Part shown: in pieces, positions 18,372 to 27,537 of the stretch | Layout of the letters: each line of letters begins with the position of its first letter | Numbering within the stretch: position 1 is the first letter of the stretch | Source: Spirabiliibacterium falconis | GTDB lineage: Bacteria; Pseudomonadota; Gammaproteobacteria; Enterobacterales; Pasteurellaceae | Assembly: GCF_014885015.1 (NCBI RefSeq) | Contig: NZ_JABMIJ010000004.1 | Location: 124,001-188,000, forward strand | DNA length: 64,000 nucleotides | Direction of reading: 5' to 3' | Program-made: the position numbers and the translations under genes | The notes under the pieces: model-generated | The model's input: only the letters and a program-made list of their open reading frames with translations | Databases searched by the model: none | What the model was told of the DNA's origin: nothing

Positions 18372-19398
18372 TGCGCGCTAACCATTGCTGTTGCAGTGCA
18401 CTCAACATGCGCGAGCTGTCAAGCCAGCGTTGCGTGGCTTGTAATTCATGTAAACTGAATTGTTTTGGGTTATAAAGCCGTTGTAACCGCACTTTCGATT
18501 TTTCGCTTGCTGTATAGTGGAGGCGATCAAATACCTGTTCTACCCCTTTGCGTTCATTGCAGAGCAACAATATATCACAACCAGCCTCCAAAGCTCGCTG
18601 CGCACGCGCGACGAAATCGCCCATAAAACTCGCACCTTTCATGCCCAAATCATCAGAGAAAATAACGCCATCAAAGCCTAATTGTTTGCGTAAAATATGC
18701 TTGAGCCAATAAGGCGATCCACTGGCGGGATTGGCATCGCATTGGGTATAAATCACATGTGCAGGCATCATCGCATCCAGTTTATTTTGCGCAATTAGCT
18801 GAGCAAACGGCTGAATATCTTGGGCGAAAATATGTGCTTTGGGGCGTTCATCATAGGGCGTTTCAAGATGGGAATCAGCAAGCACATAACCATGTCCAGG
18901 AAAATGCTTCCCTGTTGCTGCCATACCCACTTCGTGCATACCGTCAATAAACGCACTTGCCAGTTCGACAACGTGTGTGACATCACAACCAAAACTGCGA
19001 TCACCGATAGCTTTACATTCATGCCCCATATCTAACACTGGCGCAAAACTGAGATCAATCCCAAGTGCGGTCATCTCACAGGCCATCACCCACCCCGCCT
19101 CTTTGGCATACTGTATTGCGGTTGCTTTATTCGGTGCAAGCGCATCAAAGGCTTGCATTGCTGGCAACTGAGTGAAGCCTTGACGAAACCGTTGCACTCG
19201 ACCGCCCTCTTGATCAACTGTAATCAGAAGCGGCTTTTTTACTTTTTTACGCACATCGTGCACTAACGCTTGCAACTGCGCAACATCATAAAAATTGCGC
19301 TGAAACAAAATCACACCAGCACATAACGGGTGAGCAAGCAGCTCCACTTCATCATGTGTTAACTCATAACTTTCAAGGTCAATAATCACTGTTGACAT
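18364..19398 (-). CDS. nagZ: Beta-N-acetylhexosaminidase
   Basis: Cytoplasmic glycoside hydrolase family 3 enzyme removing GlcNAc from anhydro-muropeptides in cell-wall recycling. Key motifs are the substrate loop [14 protein letters not shown] with catalytic His, [10 protein letters not shown] and the nucleophile Asp in [10 protein letters not shown]. Start MSTVIIDLE at 19398 is chosen over the 19455 start, which lies inside thiK. It overlaps thiK by 13 bp and rlmC by 8 bp. 344 aa matches E. coli NagZ (341). Confidence 0.94.
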   Translation of the reverse strand: MSTVIIDLESYELTHDEVELLAHPLCAGVILFQRNFYDVAQLQALVHDVRKKVKKPLLITVDQEGGRVQRFRQGFTQLPAMQAFDALAPNKATAIQYAKEAGWVMACEMTALGIDLSFAPVLDMGHECKAIGDRSFGCDVTHVVELASAFIDGMHEVGMAATGKHFPGHGYVLADSHLETPYDERPKAHIFAQDIQPFAQLIAQNKLDAMMPAHVIYTQCDANPASGSPYWLKHILRKQLGFDGVIFSDDLGMKGASFMGDFVARAQRALEAGCDILLLCNERKGVEQVFDRLHYTASEKSKVRLQRLYNPKQFSLHELQATQRWLDSSRMLSALQQQWLARNG

Positions 19399-20189
19399 GT
19401 GTGTTCTCTTTCCTCTTTTACTGCATGCCATAACGCATTGAGCAACCGCACCCATGGCAAATAAGCAGTAGTGAGTTTTTTTAACTGCGTTGTTTTTTTA
19501 ATCACCGTGTTATCGCGTAAATAATATCGCCATAATAGTTGTTGCTGTGTGTTGTCGAGTTGGTTATTAACAATGACACTGGCTAAATCAAACGCAGGAT
19601 TCGACCAACTTGCGTATTCCCAATCTAACCAAACAAGATGATTTTCAGGCGTTAGAATCACATTATTGCGGTGCAAATCATGATGCCCGAGTGTGGCGAT
19701 AGGGCTTTCTTTATAAGGTGGCAAATCATTAAGCGATAACAACCACTTGCCCTGATGTTCAGGCGATAATTGTTGTAATAAACCGAAAATATGCTGCATT
19801 AAGTCTAAGTGCGGTAACGTTTGCAACGTACTATACGCCGTTTGAGAAAATTGATGCAGTGTATTAAGTTGCATTGCCAATTTGGCTAATAATGCTTCAC
19901 TCCAATACGCAACGGGCTGTCCTTCTACCCAGTGGTAAACAATCCCATTGTCATGCTGAAAATAGCATTGCGGCACAAAATCAAGCCCGTAGAGATGCGT
20001 CAATAGCTCCGCCTCAGTGCGACGATGCGAACCTAGCTCATCTAACGCATCACTAAAATACCGCACCACAAACGCAGCACCGTCGGCAAGGGTAACTTTA
20101 ACCGTATTCCCCGCTAAATTCTCCACAGCGTGAACCGCACTTTGCCAACATGGAAAATCAGCACTCACGCGTGCAATCCGCTTATTCAC
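19386..20189 (-). CDS. thiK: Thiamine kinase / choline-kinase-like phosphotransferase
   Basis: Aminoglycoside-phosphotransferase fold kinase; by position and family it is probably ThiK, which phosphorylates thiamine in salvage. The catalytic loop is [13 protein letters not shown] and the metal site [22 protein letters not shown] start at 20189 (VNKRIARV) follows GGGAAAAGG and overlaps ycfL by 8 bp; an ATG at 20264 would lie inside ycfL. The E. coli order hinT-ycfL-lpoB-thiK-nagZ supports the call, with lpoB missing here. Substrate is inferred from context only. Confidence 0.78.
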   Translation of the reverse strand: MNKRIARVSADFPCWQSAVHAVENLAGNTVKVTLADGAAFVVRYFSDALDELGSHRRTEAELLTHLYGLDFVPQCYFQHDNGIVYHWVEGQPVAYWSEALLAKLAMQLNTLHQFSQTAYSTLQTLPHLDLMQHIFGLLQQLSPEHQGKWLLSLNDLPPYKESPIATLGHHDLHRNNVILTPENHLVWLDWEYASWSNPAFDLASVIVNNQLDNTQQQLLWRYYLRDNTVIKKTTQLKKLTTAYLPWVRLLNALWHAVKEEREHTCQQ

Positions 20190-20550
20190 TGCCTTTTCCC
20201 ATAATATATAGGCGATAGTTTTTACTTGCTTCAGTGGGTTTATGTAGCCCAATGCGAACCGCACTTTGAGGTTGTAGCGTTAAACACGACCATTGTGGCG
20301 CTTGTTCCCAATTCGCTAACTGTGTCACGCCATTGGCATCATACCATGTGATTTGATAATGCAATGCTAGGATCTGCGCCGTCAGATTTTTCAACACCAC
20401 CTGCGATAAATTCGCCTCAACTTGCGCTTGTGCCGCAATGTGCGAATCAATATTCACAATGGGTTCATCGCTTACCAAATAACGCTGAGGGCTGCTAGTG
20501 CAAGCACTTAAAAAAAGACAAAGTGCGGTCAGAAAGATCGTTTTTTTCAT
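20182..20550 (-). CDS. ycfL: YcfL-like lipoprotein (DUF1425)
   Basis: Predicted lipoprotein of 122 aa. Signal sequence MKKTIFLTALCLFLSACTSS with lipobox LSAC, so Cys17 becomes the lipidated N-terminus. The mature part matches YcfL: VLKNLTAQILALHYQITWYDANG and SAVRIGLHKPTEASKNYRLYI. It lies one base after hinT and overlaps thiK, as part of a conserved operon. The function is not established. Confidence 0.85.
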   Translation of the reverse strand: MKKTIFLTALCLFLSACTSSPQRYLVSDEPIVNIDSHIAAQAQVEANLSQVVLKNLTAQILALHYQITWYDANGVTQLANWEQAPQWSCLTLQPQSAVRIGLHKPTEASKNYRLYIMGKGSE

Positions 20551-20551
20551 A

Positions 20552-20902
20552 TTATTTCGCCAACATTGGACCTAACGGTTGCCCCCCTAATAGGTGCATA
20601 TGAATATGAAACACCTCTTGCCCCCCATGACGATTACAATTCACTATTAAGCGATAGCCATCATCACTCACGCCCTGTTCTTTGGCAATTTTCGCAGCCA
20701 CAACAAACAAACGCCCTAAGGCTTGCTCATCTTCAGCGGTAACATCATTCACTGTTGGAATCAATTTATTGGGAATAATCAGAATATGGGTTGGTGCTTG
20801 CGGTGAAATATCATGAAATGCCGTTACTAAATCATCTTGATAGACAATATTTGCTGGAATTTCGTTACGAATAATTTTACTAAAAATGGTTTCCTGAGCC
20901 AT
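20552..20902 (-). CDS. hinT: HIT-family purine nucleoside phosphoramidase
   Basis: HIT-superfamily hydrolase of 116 aa that cleaves adenosine phosphoramidates. The histidine triad [12 protein letters not shown] is at about residues 98-109, with catalytic His in the middle. N-terminus [17 protein letters not shown] matches HinT. First gene of hinT-ycfL-thiK-nagZ-rlmC; start ATG 20902 has GAGG upstream. The intergenic region up to focA is shared with its divergent promoter. Confidence 0.94.
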   Translation of the reverse strand: MAQETIFSKIIRNEIPANIVYQDDLVTAFHDISPQAPTHILIIPNKLIPTVNDVTAEDEQALGRLFVVAAKIAKEQGVSDDGYRLIVNCNRHGGQEVFHIHMHLLGGQPLGPMLAK

Positions 20903-21061
20903 AATTCACCTCGTCGCATAGTTTGAATGGAATTAGAATAATCAAGTTTGGAGCCTTTAGCAAGGGCTAAGTGCATTGTAGCAAACCGCACTTTTAATCA
21001 CTAAACTCATTATAAAAATTAACAATATTTTAACTTTATAACATTGATTTAACTTTATTTT

Positions 21062-21075
21062 TTGATCTAAATCAC
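21062..21075 (+). promoter_or_regulatory. FNR-type binding site upstream of focA
   Basis: TTGATCTAAATCAC matches the FNR consensus TTGAT-N4-ATCAA at nine of ten positions. It is centred about 80 bp before the likely transcription start near 21148, a spacing suited to class I activation, and fits anaerobic control of focA-pflB. Confidence 0.7.
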
Positions 21076-21112
21076 AATTTGGACGAACAGCTTATTTTAA
21101 CGCAAAAAAGAG

Positions 21113-21141
21113 TTGGTCATACGCGAGTTGCCTCGTATAAT
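21113..21141 (+). promoter_or_regulatory. Sigma-70 promoter of focA-pflB
   Basis: TTGGTC (21113-21118), a 17-bp spacer, then a perfect TATAAT (21136-21141). An AT-rich leader of about 55 bp leads to the focA ribosome site AAAGGA. Confidence 0.75.
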
Positions 21142-21200
21142 GCTAAAAAAAATTAATAAATATTAAAATTTTTTTTAAATCAAAGGATCAAATTAAGTTT

Positions 21201-22055
21201 ATGAGTGCAAATGAACAACCTAATAGCGTGATGTTAACACCCACTCAAATGACGGCTGTCGCTGTGTCGGCTGGTGCTTATAAAGCACGGAAAAATCAGT
21301 TTCTTTCTTTTGTATCCGCCATCGTATCTGGTGCATTTATTGCCATCGCTTTCGTTTTTTATACGACTACGCAAACAGGCAGTGCTGATGTAGCTTGGGG
21401 TTTAGCTAAATTTGTTGGCGGCATTGTATTCTCCCTTGGCATTATTATGGTAATCGTGTGTGGCACGGAGCTTTTCACTTCTAGCACTATGACCGTACTT
21501 GCCAAAGTAGAAGGAAAAATCAGCTTTGTGCAAATGTTTCGTAACTGGGTAGTGGTTTATTTGGGGAATCTGGTAGGAAGTCTTTTTATCGTTGCACTTG
21601 TTTGGTTTGGCGGGCAAACCATGGCAGACCACGGACAGTGGGGATTAACCATATTAAATACAGCACAACATAAAATTCATCATACTTGGGTTGAAGCATT
21701 TTGCTTGGGTATTTTCTGTAATATTATGGTGTGTATTGCAATTTGGATGGCATATTCAGGCAAAACATTAACGGATAAAATGTTAATTTCCATTTTACCA
21801 ATTTCAATGTTTGTGGCTTCAGGTTTTGAGCACTGTGTGGCAAATATGTTTATGATTCCGATGGGAATTATCACCGCACACAACAGTAGTATAGAATTTT
21901 GGCAAGCGATTGGTCTCAATGCTGCACAGTATGCAGATTTGAATATCAGTCATTTCGTTCTCAATAATTTAATTCCTGTCACATTGGGCAATATTGTTGG
22001 TGGTTCATTTTGTATTGCCTTAGTACAATGGTTTTTAAATAGAGAACACCACTGA
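21201..22055 (+). CDS. focA: Formate channel FocA
   Basis: Pentameric formate/nitrite-type channel moving formate across the inner membrane during fermentation. It has six hydrophobic segments and the FNT motifs AGAYKARKN, GTELFTSSTM and the pore region VASGFEHCVANMFMIPMG with its conserved His. 284 aa matches E. coli FocA (285). Followed after 62 bp by pflB, whose product makes the formate. Confidence 0.95.
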   Translation: MSANEQPNSVMLTPTQMTAVAVSAGAYKARKNQFLSFVSAIVSGAFIAIAFVFYTTTQTGSADVAWGLAKFVGGIVFSLGIIMVIVCGTELFTSSTMTVLAKVEGKISFVQMFRNWVVVYLGNLVGSLFIVALVWFGGQTMADHGQWGLTILNTAQHKIHHTWVEAFCLGIFCNIMVCIAIWMAYSGKTLTDKMLISILPISMFVASGFEHCVANMFMIPMGIITAHNSSIEFWQAIGLNAAQYADLNISHFVLNNLIPVTLGNIVGGSFCIALVQWFLNREHH

Positions 22056-22117
22056 GTTTCTCGACACGCAATGCGTATCGAATAATTTTTTAATTTCTTC
22101 TTAAATAAGGAATGTTT

Positions 22118-24430
22118 ATGACACAATTAACAGAGCAACAACTTAAAGCATGGGCTGGTTTCAAAGACGGTGACTGGCAAAAAGAAGTCAACGTGCGTGA
22201 CTTCATCCAAAAAAACTATACCCCATATGAAGGTGACGAATCATTCTTAGCGGGTGCAACACAAGCCACCACTACCCTTTGGGATAAAGTAATGGAAGGC
22301 ATCAAAGAAGAAAACCGCACTCACGAACCGTTGGATTTCGACACTGATCTGCCATCAACAATCACTTCTCACAAAGCAGGCTACATTGAAAAAGATCTTG
22401 AACAAATTGTTGGTCTCCAAACAGATGCACCTTTAAAACGTGCCATCATTCCATTTGGTGGGATCAAAATGGTGGAAGGTTCATGTAAAGTTTATGGTCG
22501 TGAACTTGATCCGCAAGTGAAAAAAATCTTTACTGAATATCGTAAAACCCATAACCAAGGTGTGTTTGATGTTTATACACCAGATATTCTACGTTGCCGT
22601 AAATCAGGTGTTTTAACTGGTCTTCCTGATGCCTATGGTCGTGGTCGCATCATCGGTGACTATCGTCGTGTTGCCCTTTATGGTATTGATTACCTTATGG
22701 CAGACAAAAAAGCACAATTCACATCATTGCAACCACGTCTTGAAAACGGCGAAGATTTGCAAATGACAATCCAATTGCGTGAAGAAATTGCAGAGCAACA
22801 CAAAGCTCTAGCTCAAATTAAAGAAATGGCAGCAAGCTATGGCTACGACATTTCAGGACCTGCACAAAACGCAAAAGAAGCGGTACAATGGACTTACTTC
22901 GGTTATTTGGCAGCTGTGAAATCACAAAATGGTGCAGCGATGTCATTTGGTCGTGTTTCTTCATTCTTAGATATCTATATTGAACGTGATCTCCAAGAAG
23001 GCACATTGACCGAGGAACAAGCACAAGAATTAATCGACCACTTAGTAATGAAATTGCGTATGGTGCGTTTCTTGCGTACACCAGAGTACGATCAACTCTT
23101 CTCTGGTGACCCAATTTGGGCAACAGAATCTCTCGGTGGTATGGGCTTAGACGGTCGTACATTGGTGACTAAAAACACCTTCCGTTTCTTAAATACCCTA
23201 TATACTATGGGACCAAGCCCAGAACCAAACATGACTATTTTGTGGTCAGAGCAATTACCTGACGCATTCAAACGTTACTGTGCGAAAGTATCCATTGATA
23301 CATCATCTGTACAGTATGAAAATGATGACTTAATGCGCCCAGACTTCCACAGCGATGACTATGCTATTGCATGTTGTGTAAGCCCGATGGTTGTGGGTAA
23401 ACAAATGCAATTCTTCGGTGCACGCGCTAACCTTGCCAAAACCATGCTTTACACCATCAACGGCGGCATTGATGAGAAAAATGGTATGCAAGTAGGGCCA
23501 AAAACTGAGCCTATCATGTCTGAATATTTAGACTTCGATGAAGTCATGACCAAAATGGACAGCTTCATGGATTGGCTTGCTAAACAGTACGTAACCGCAC
23601 TTAATATTATCCACTACATGCACGACAAATACAGCTATGAAGCCTCACTGATGGCATTACATGACCGTGATGTTTATCGCACAATGGCATGTGGTATCGC
23701 AGGGCTTTCTGTGGCAGCGGATTCACTTTCAGCCATCAAATACGCCAAAGTGAAACCAGTTCGCGGCGACATCAAAGACAAAGACGGCAATGTGGTAGCG
23801 AAAAACGTAGCACTTGACTTTGAAATTGAAGGTGAATATCCACAATTTGGTAACAATGATCCACGCGTAGACGAATTAGCTTGCGACTTGGTTGAGCGTT
23901 TTATGAAGAAAATTCAAAAACTCAAAACTTACCGCAACGCTGTGCCTACACAATCTGTGTTGACCATCACCTCAAACGTGGTTTACGGTAAGAAAACAGG
24001 TAACACCCCAGACGGTCGTCGTGCTGGCGCACCATTCGGACCAGGTGCTAACCCAATGCACGGCCGTGACCAAAAAGGTGCGGTTGCATCACTGACCTCT
24101 GTGGCTAAATTACCATTTGCCTACGCGAAAGATGGTATTTCATACACCTTCTCAATCGTACCAAATGCACTGGGTAAAGATTACGAAGCACAAAAACGCA
24201 ACCTTGCAGGCTTAATGGACGGTTACTTCCACCACGAAGCCACTATCGAGGGCGGACAACACTTGAACGTGAACGTAATGAACCGTGAAATGTTACTCGA
24301 CGCGATGGAAAATCCTGAGAAATATCCTCAGTTAACCATCCGTGTATCGGGTTATGCTGTACGTTTCAACTCGCTCACTAAAGAGCAACAAAAAGACGTG
24401 ATCACCCGTACCTTTACACAAACTATGTAA
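22118..24430 (+). CDS. pflB: Formate acetyltransferase (pyruvate formate-lyase)
   Basis: Glycyl-radical enzyme converting pyruvate and CoA to acetyl-CoA and formate without oxygen. The catalytic pair Cys419-Cys420 is in AIACCVSPM and the radical Gly745 in RVSGYAVRF near the C-terminus. Start ATG 22118 is preferred over 22112 because AAGGA then has normal spacing; 770 aa against 760 in E. coli. Codon use looks that of a highly expressed gene. It follows focA; the activating enzyme gene pflA is not next to it, and a strong terminator closes the unit. Confidence 0.96.
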   Translation: MTQLTEQQLKAWAGFKDGDWQKEVNVRDFIQKNYTPYEGDESFLAGATQATTTLWDKVMEGIKEENRTHEPLDFDTDLPSTITSHKAGYIEKDLEQIVGLQTDAPLKRAIIPFGGIKMVEGSCKVYGRELDPQVKKIFTEYRKTHNQGVFDVYTPDILRCRKSGVLTGLPDAYGRGRIIGDYRRVALYGIDYLMADKKAQFTSLQPRLENGEDLQMTIQLREEIAEQHKALAQIKEMAASYGYDISGPAQNAKEAVQWTYFGYLAAVKSQNGAAMSFGRVSSFLDIYIERDLQEGTLTEEQAQELIDHLVMKLRMVRFLRTPEYDQLFSGDPIWATESLGGMGLDGRTLVTKNTFRFLNTLYTMGPSPEPNMTILWSEQLPDAFKRYCAKVSIDTSSVQYENDDLMRPDFHSDDYAIACCVSPMVVGKQMQFFGARANLAKTMLYTINGGIDEKNGMQVGPKTEPIMSEYLDFDEVMTKMDSFMDWLAKQYVTALNIIHYMHDKYSYEASLMALHDRDVYRTMACGIAGLSVAADSLSAIKYAKVKPVRGDIKDKDGNVVAKNVALDFEIEGEYPQFGNNDPRVDELACDLVERFMKKIQKLKTYRNAVPTQSVLTITSNVVYGKKTGNTPDGRRAGAPFGPGANPMHGRDQKGAVASLTSVAKLPFAYAKDGISYTFSIVPNALGKDYEAQKRNLAGLMDGYFHHEATIEGGQHLNVNVMNREMLLDAMENPEKYPQLTIRVSGYAVRFNSLTKEQQKDVITRTFTQTM

Positions 24431-24454
24431 TAAAGTGCAATAACACCAAAAACC

Positions 24455-24479
24455 AAACGCCCCTTATGGGGCGTTTTTT
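24455..24479 (+). terminator. Rho-independent terminator of pflB
   Basis: AACGCCCC-TTAT-GGGGCGTT (24456-24475) followed by T residues, 25 bp after the pflB stop. Confidence 0.9.
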
Positions 24480-24497
24480 ATAAAAGGAATAATAAAT

Positions 24498-24992
24498 ATG
24501 CTAACTGATAGTATAGGATTTTTTATTTGTTTCACTAGTATTATTGCTATGTTAGCTGATTACGATGTATTCTCCGATTATAAGGATAATAAAAAATTAT
24601 ATTTTTATATGGCAATTATATTTATTTTAAATATAGCTACTTTTATTTACCTTAAAAACAATTATTTTAATATAAAGACCATTAATTTCCTTAATATCAT
24701 CCATATAACTTTTTTTCTTTATATCGTAAATACAATTTATCTTATCATATCCATAACGCACAAAAGAAAACTAAATATTACTATCACAATAATTACACTT
24801 TTTATACCACTAGTTAGTTTAACTTTTTCTTTATTTTACCCCACATTTTTAAGTTATATCTCTGAATCAATAAATATAACAATTGCAGAAAAAACATACT
24901 TACCAACTTCAGATTTCAGCATTTTTAAACTATTAACAACATCAATTTTAACCTCACTGTTTTTATTTTCTATATTCATTATTACATTATAA
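24498..24992 (+). CDS. Unknown AT-rich membrane protein, first part of a probably interrupted gene
   Basis: Not recognised. About five hydrophobic segments (e.g. FYMAIIFILNIATFIYL, TITIITLFIPLVSLTFSLF, LLTTSILTSLFLFSIFIITL) predict an integral membrane protein. The DNA is markedly more AT-rich than its neighbours and has no USS, suggesting foreign or decaying sequence. It ends at a TAA (24990-24992), but the same frame stays open for 20 codons and runs straight into the next ORF at 25053, so the two are probably one gene split by a nonsense codon. Start ATG 24498 follows AAAGGAA. Confidence 0.6.
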   Translation: MLTDSIGFFICFTSIIAMLADYDVFSDYKDNKKLYFYMAIIFILNIATFIYLKNNYFNIKTINFLNIIHITFFLYIVNTIYLIISITHKRKLNITITIITLFIPLVSLTFSLFYPTFLSYISESINITIAEKTYLPTSDFSIFKLLTTSILTSLFLFSIFIITL

Positions 24993-25052
24993 ATAACATG
25001 CTTTATATTTATAATAAAATATATTAAAATCAGCAAAACACCCCATATACTC

Positions 25053-25355
25053 ATGACATTATCAATTTTTATATTTTGCGTACTTTACTATTTTATTACC
25101 TATAAATGGTTGACGTTTTCATTTTATGATACAGAATTAACAAAAGTTATTGTATATACTGAATACACAACAATTCCAGAAAACTGTGATAATCTTAAAA
25201 AACTAAAATTACACGAATATACAAAAATCAAATTCATTGAATTTAATAATGTTTCAATTGCACAGCCAATATGGAAAGACAATATGCCACAAGATAGTCA
25301 AGAGCATATTCTTAAATATCAATTTAGTAAAAAACTCACACCATGCTATCAGTAG
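25053..25355 (+). CDS. Unknown membrane-anchored protein, second part of the probably interrupted gene
   Basis: Not recognised. One hydrophobic helix (SIFIFCVLYYFITYKWLTFSFY) then a polar domain of about 70 residues likely outside the membrane. It is in the same frame as the 24498-24992 ORF, separated by one TAA and 20 open codons that read as more hydrophobic sequence (CFIFIIKYIK). The ATG at 25053 has no convincing ribosome site, supporting the view that it is the C-terminal part of a longer protein of about 285 codons. Confidence 0.5.
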   Translation: MTLSIFIFCVLYYFITYKWLTFSFYDTELTKVIVYTEYTTIPENCDNLKKLKLHEYTKIKFIEFNNVSIAQPIWKDNMPQDSQEHILKYQFSKKLTPCYQ

Positions 25356-25376
25356 TAATATCAATACCGCACTTTG

Positions 25377-25763
25377 CTATTTTGTATAAGGCACAAACTG
25401 ATATTGTGCGGTGCTGAGATCATAACGCAGGTGATAGACAGATTTTTCCGCCACAGTAACACGCATCTGATGTGGATCAACAATGTCATCGCGTTGGGCT
25501 TGTACCACGAGGCTAACCTGCCCGACGGGTAAATAAATGGCTTGCTCACCTTGATAAGAAAACGGGCTGACATGAAGACCATTATATGACAATACATTAA
25601 CCCTATCAGCAAAGCCTGACTGATGAGATGAAAGCACCGCCACACTCTGTTCATGCTGTTCAAGGCGTGCTTTTTCTCGACGATTACGCCGTATATTGCC
25701 AATAAACCACACTCCCACCAACGCTAAGACCACAGCGACAACCATTCCTAAAGTCACATTCAT
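25377..25763 (-). CDS. Small membrane-anchored protein of unknown function
   Basis: 128 aa. An N-terminal helix (LGMVVAVVLALVGVWFIGN) is followed by a basic patch (RRNRREKARLEQH), so the C-terminal part is probably cytoplasmic. The rest looks beta-rich (IYLPVGQVSLVVQAQRDD; VYHLRYDLSTAQYQFVPY). No family recognised. Start ATG 25763 has GGAGAG upstream. A striking inverted repeat lies just upstream of the gene. A USS lies at the 3' end. Confidence 0.6.
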   Translation of the reverse strand: MNVTLGMVVAVVLALVGVWFIGNIRRNRREKARLEQHEQSVAVLSSHQSGFADRVNVLSYNGLHVSPFSYQGEQAIYLPVGQVSLVVQAQRDDIVDPHQMRVTVAEKSVYHLRYDLSTAQYQFVPYTK

Positions 25764-25778
25764 AATCTCTCCTCATTA

Positions 25779-25811
25779 TTTGATATAGTACCACTATATC
25801 ACTATATCAAA
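25779..25811. promoter_or_regulatory. Inverted repeat / possible operator upstream of the 25377-25763 gene
   Basis: TTTGATATAGT (25779-25789) is mirrored by ACTATATCAAA (25801-25811), and an extra ACTATATC copy at 25793-25800 gives overlapping inverted and direct repeats. It starts 16 bp upstream of the start codon, where a repressor could act. No regulator is identified. Confidence 0.45.
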
Positions 25812-25859
25812 ATGAAACTCAAATCGTGAATGTCAAAGTGCGGTCAACCACACTTTAGA

Positions 25860-25991
25860 TCAGTTATCCAGTGTTTGATACTCCGCCTGCGTAATGGTGG
25901 TGTTCCACAAGCCGATATGTTGCTCATATTGATGGCGTTCGATAACCGTATAATTCAGGCTGGTAGCTTCCTCCACAAAATAACGCACCAT
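25860..25991 (-). CDS. Possible small protein, 43 codons
   Basis: An ORF (MVRYFVEEATSLNYTVIERH and onward to ITQAEYQTLDN) fills the gap downstream of lpd. Its amino-acid composition looks protein-like, but there is no ribosome site and it begins right behind the lpd terminator. It could be a small gene or a C-terminal remnant of a lost one. Confidence 0.3.
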   Translation of the reverse strand: MVRYFVEEATSLNYTVIERHQYEQHIGLWNTTITQAEYQTLDN

Positions 25992-25999
25992 GAAACAAA

Positions 26000-26026
26000 A
26001 AAACCGCACTTTAAAAGTGCGGTTTT
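26000..26026. terminator. Inverted USS pair after lpd
   Basis: AAAACCGCACTTT meets AAAGTGCGGTTTT with one base between the arms, 17 bp after the lpd stop. It should end the aceEF-lpd transcript. Confidence 0.8.
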
Positions 26027-26042
26027 GTCATCGATATTACTA

Positions 26043-27464
26043 TTATTTTTTCTTTTTCGCTTTGGCATTTGGCAAGTCAGTGATAGTGCCTTCAAACACC
26101 TCAGCGGCAAGTCCTACGGATTCATGCAAGGTTGGGTGAGCGTGGATAGTGAGTGCAAGGTCTTCTGCATCACAGCCCATTTCAATCGCAAGACCGATTT
26201 CACCAAGCAATTCACCACCGTTAGTGCCGACAATCGCACCACCGATCACCCGGTGAGATTCTTTGTCGAAAATTAACTTGGTCATCCCGTCTGAACAGTC
26301 AGAGGCAATTGCACGCCCTGATGCCGCCCACGGGAATGTCGCCACTTCGTAGTTAATGCCTTCGGCTTTGCATTCTTTCTCGGTTTTGCCGACCCACGCC
26401 ACTTCAGGTTCGGTGTAGGCAATCGATGGAATAACTTTCGGGTCGAAGTAGTGTTTTTTGCCGGCAATCACTTCTGCTGCCACATGACCTTCATGCACGC
26501 CTTTGTGTGCTAGCATTGGTTGTCCAACAACATCACCGATAGCAAAAATGTGGTCAACATTAGTACGCATTTGTTTGTCGGTGCGGATAAAGCCACGTTC
26601 GTCCACTTCTACACCCGCAAGGTTGGCGTCAATCAATTTGCCGTTTGGCGTACGACCAATGGCAACCAATACCGCATCATAGCGTTTGGTTTCGTTAGCT
26701 TTGCCTTCCATTGACACATAAATGCCATCTTCTTTGGCTTCTACAGCAGTCACTTTGGTTTCAAGCATTAAGTTGAATTTATCACTGATACGTTTGGTGA
26801 ACACTTTCACGATGTCTTTGTCCGCGGCTGGGATCACTTGGTCGAACATTTCCACTACATCAATATTCGAGCCTAACGCGTGATAAACGGTCCCCATTTC
26901 AAGTCCGATGATACCGCCGCCCATGATGAGCAAGTTTTCTGGCACTTCTTTTAATTTTAGTGCGTCGGTTGAATCCCAAATACGTGGATCTTCATGCGGG
27001 ATAAATGGCAACTGAATTGGGCGTGAGCCTGCAGCGATGATGGCATTGTCAAATTTAATGGTAACGTCTTCTTTTTCACCCGCTACGATAATGGTATTCG
27101 GGCCTGAGAATTTACCGTAGCCGTTGACTACTTGCACTTTACGCATTTTTGCCATGCCAGCCAAGCCGCCAGTTAATTGGCTGATCACTTTTTCTTTCCA
27201 GCCACGGATTTTTTCAACGTCGGTTTTTGGCTCACCGAACACAATGCCGTGTTGTGCCAATGCTTTGGCTTCTTCAATCACTTTCGCCACATGCAACAAA
27301 GCTTTAGATGGGATACAACCCACATTCAAGCACACACCGCCGAGTGTTGAATAACGTTCAACAATCACGGTCTCTAAGCCCAAATCAGCACAACGGAATG
27401 CCGCGGAATAGCCCGCAGGCCCAGCACCTAAAACAACAACTTGGGTTTTAATCTCTTTACTCAT
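26043..27464 (-). CDS. lpdA: Dihydrolipoyl dehydrogenase
   Basis: E3 flavoprotein re-oxidising dihydrolipoamide in the pyruvate (and 2-oxoglutarate) dehydrogenase complexes. FAD site VVLGAGPAGYSAAFRC, redox disulfide GGVCLNVGCIPSK, NAD site MGGGIIGLEMG, second FAD motif FAIGDVVGQPMLAH and catalytic His in HAHPTLHE. Start MSKEIKTQ at 27464 with GGGGAA upstream. 473 aa equals the family length. Third gene of the aceEF-lpd operon. Confidence 0.96.
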   Translation of the reverse strand: MSKEIKTQVVVLGAGPAGYSAAFRCADLGLETVIVERYSTLGGVCLNVGCIPSKALLHVAKVIEEAKALAQHGIVFGEPKTDVEKIRGWKEKVISQLTGGLAGMAKMRKVQVVNGYGKFSGPNTIIVAGEKEDVTIKFDNAIIAAGSRPIQLPFIPHEDPRIWDSTDALKLKEVPENLLIMGGGIIGLEMGTVYHALGSNIDVVEMFDQVIPAADKDIVKVFTKRISDKFNLMLETKVTAVEAKEDGIYVSMEGKANETKRYDAVLVAIGRTPNGKLIDANLAGVEVDERGFIRTDKQMRTNVDHIFAIGDVVGQPMLAHKGVHEGHVAAEVIAGKKHYFDPKVIPSIAYTEPEVAWVGKTEKECKAEGINYEVATFPWAASGRAIASDCSDGMTKLIFDKESHRVIGGAIVGTNGGELLGEIGLAIEMGCDAEDLALTIHAHPTLHESVGLAAEVFEGTITDLPNAKAKKKK

Positions 27465-27506
27465 AATTTCCCCTTTTGTGTGCGTAACCGCACTTTGGTT
27501 CATTAT

Positions 27507-27526
27507 CCCACGCTCGAGAGCGTGGG
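27507..27526. other. Perfect palindrome in the aceF-lpd gap
   Basis: An eight-base GC-rich arm CCCACGCT, a four-base centre and its exact complement form a 20-bp palindrome between the aceF stop and the lpd start. No T run follows on the lpd strand, so it is more likely an RNA-processing or stability hairpin than a terminator. Confidence 0.6.
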
Positions 27527-27537
27527 CTGGATTTCGA

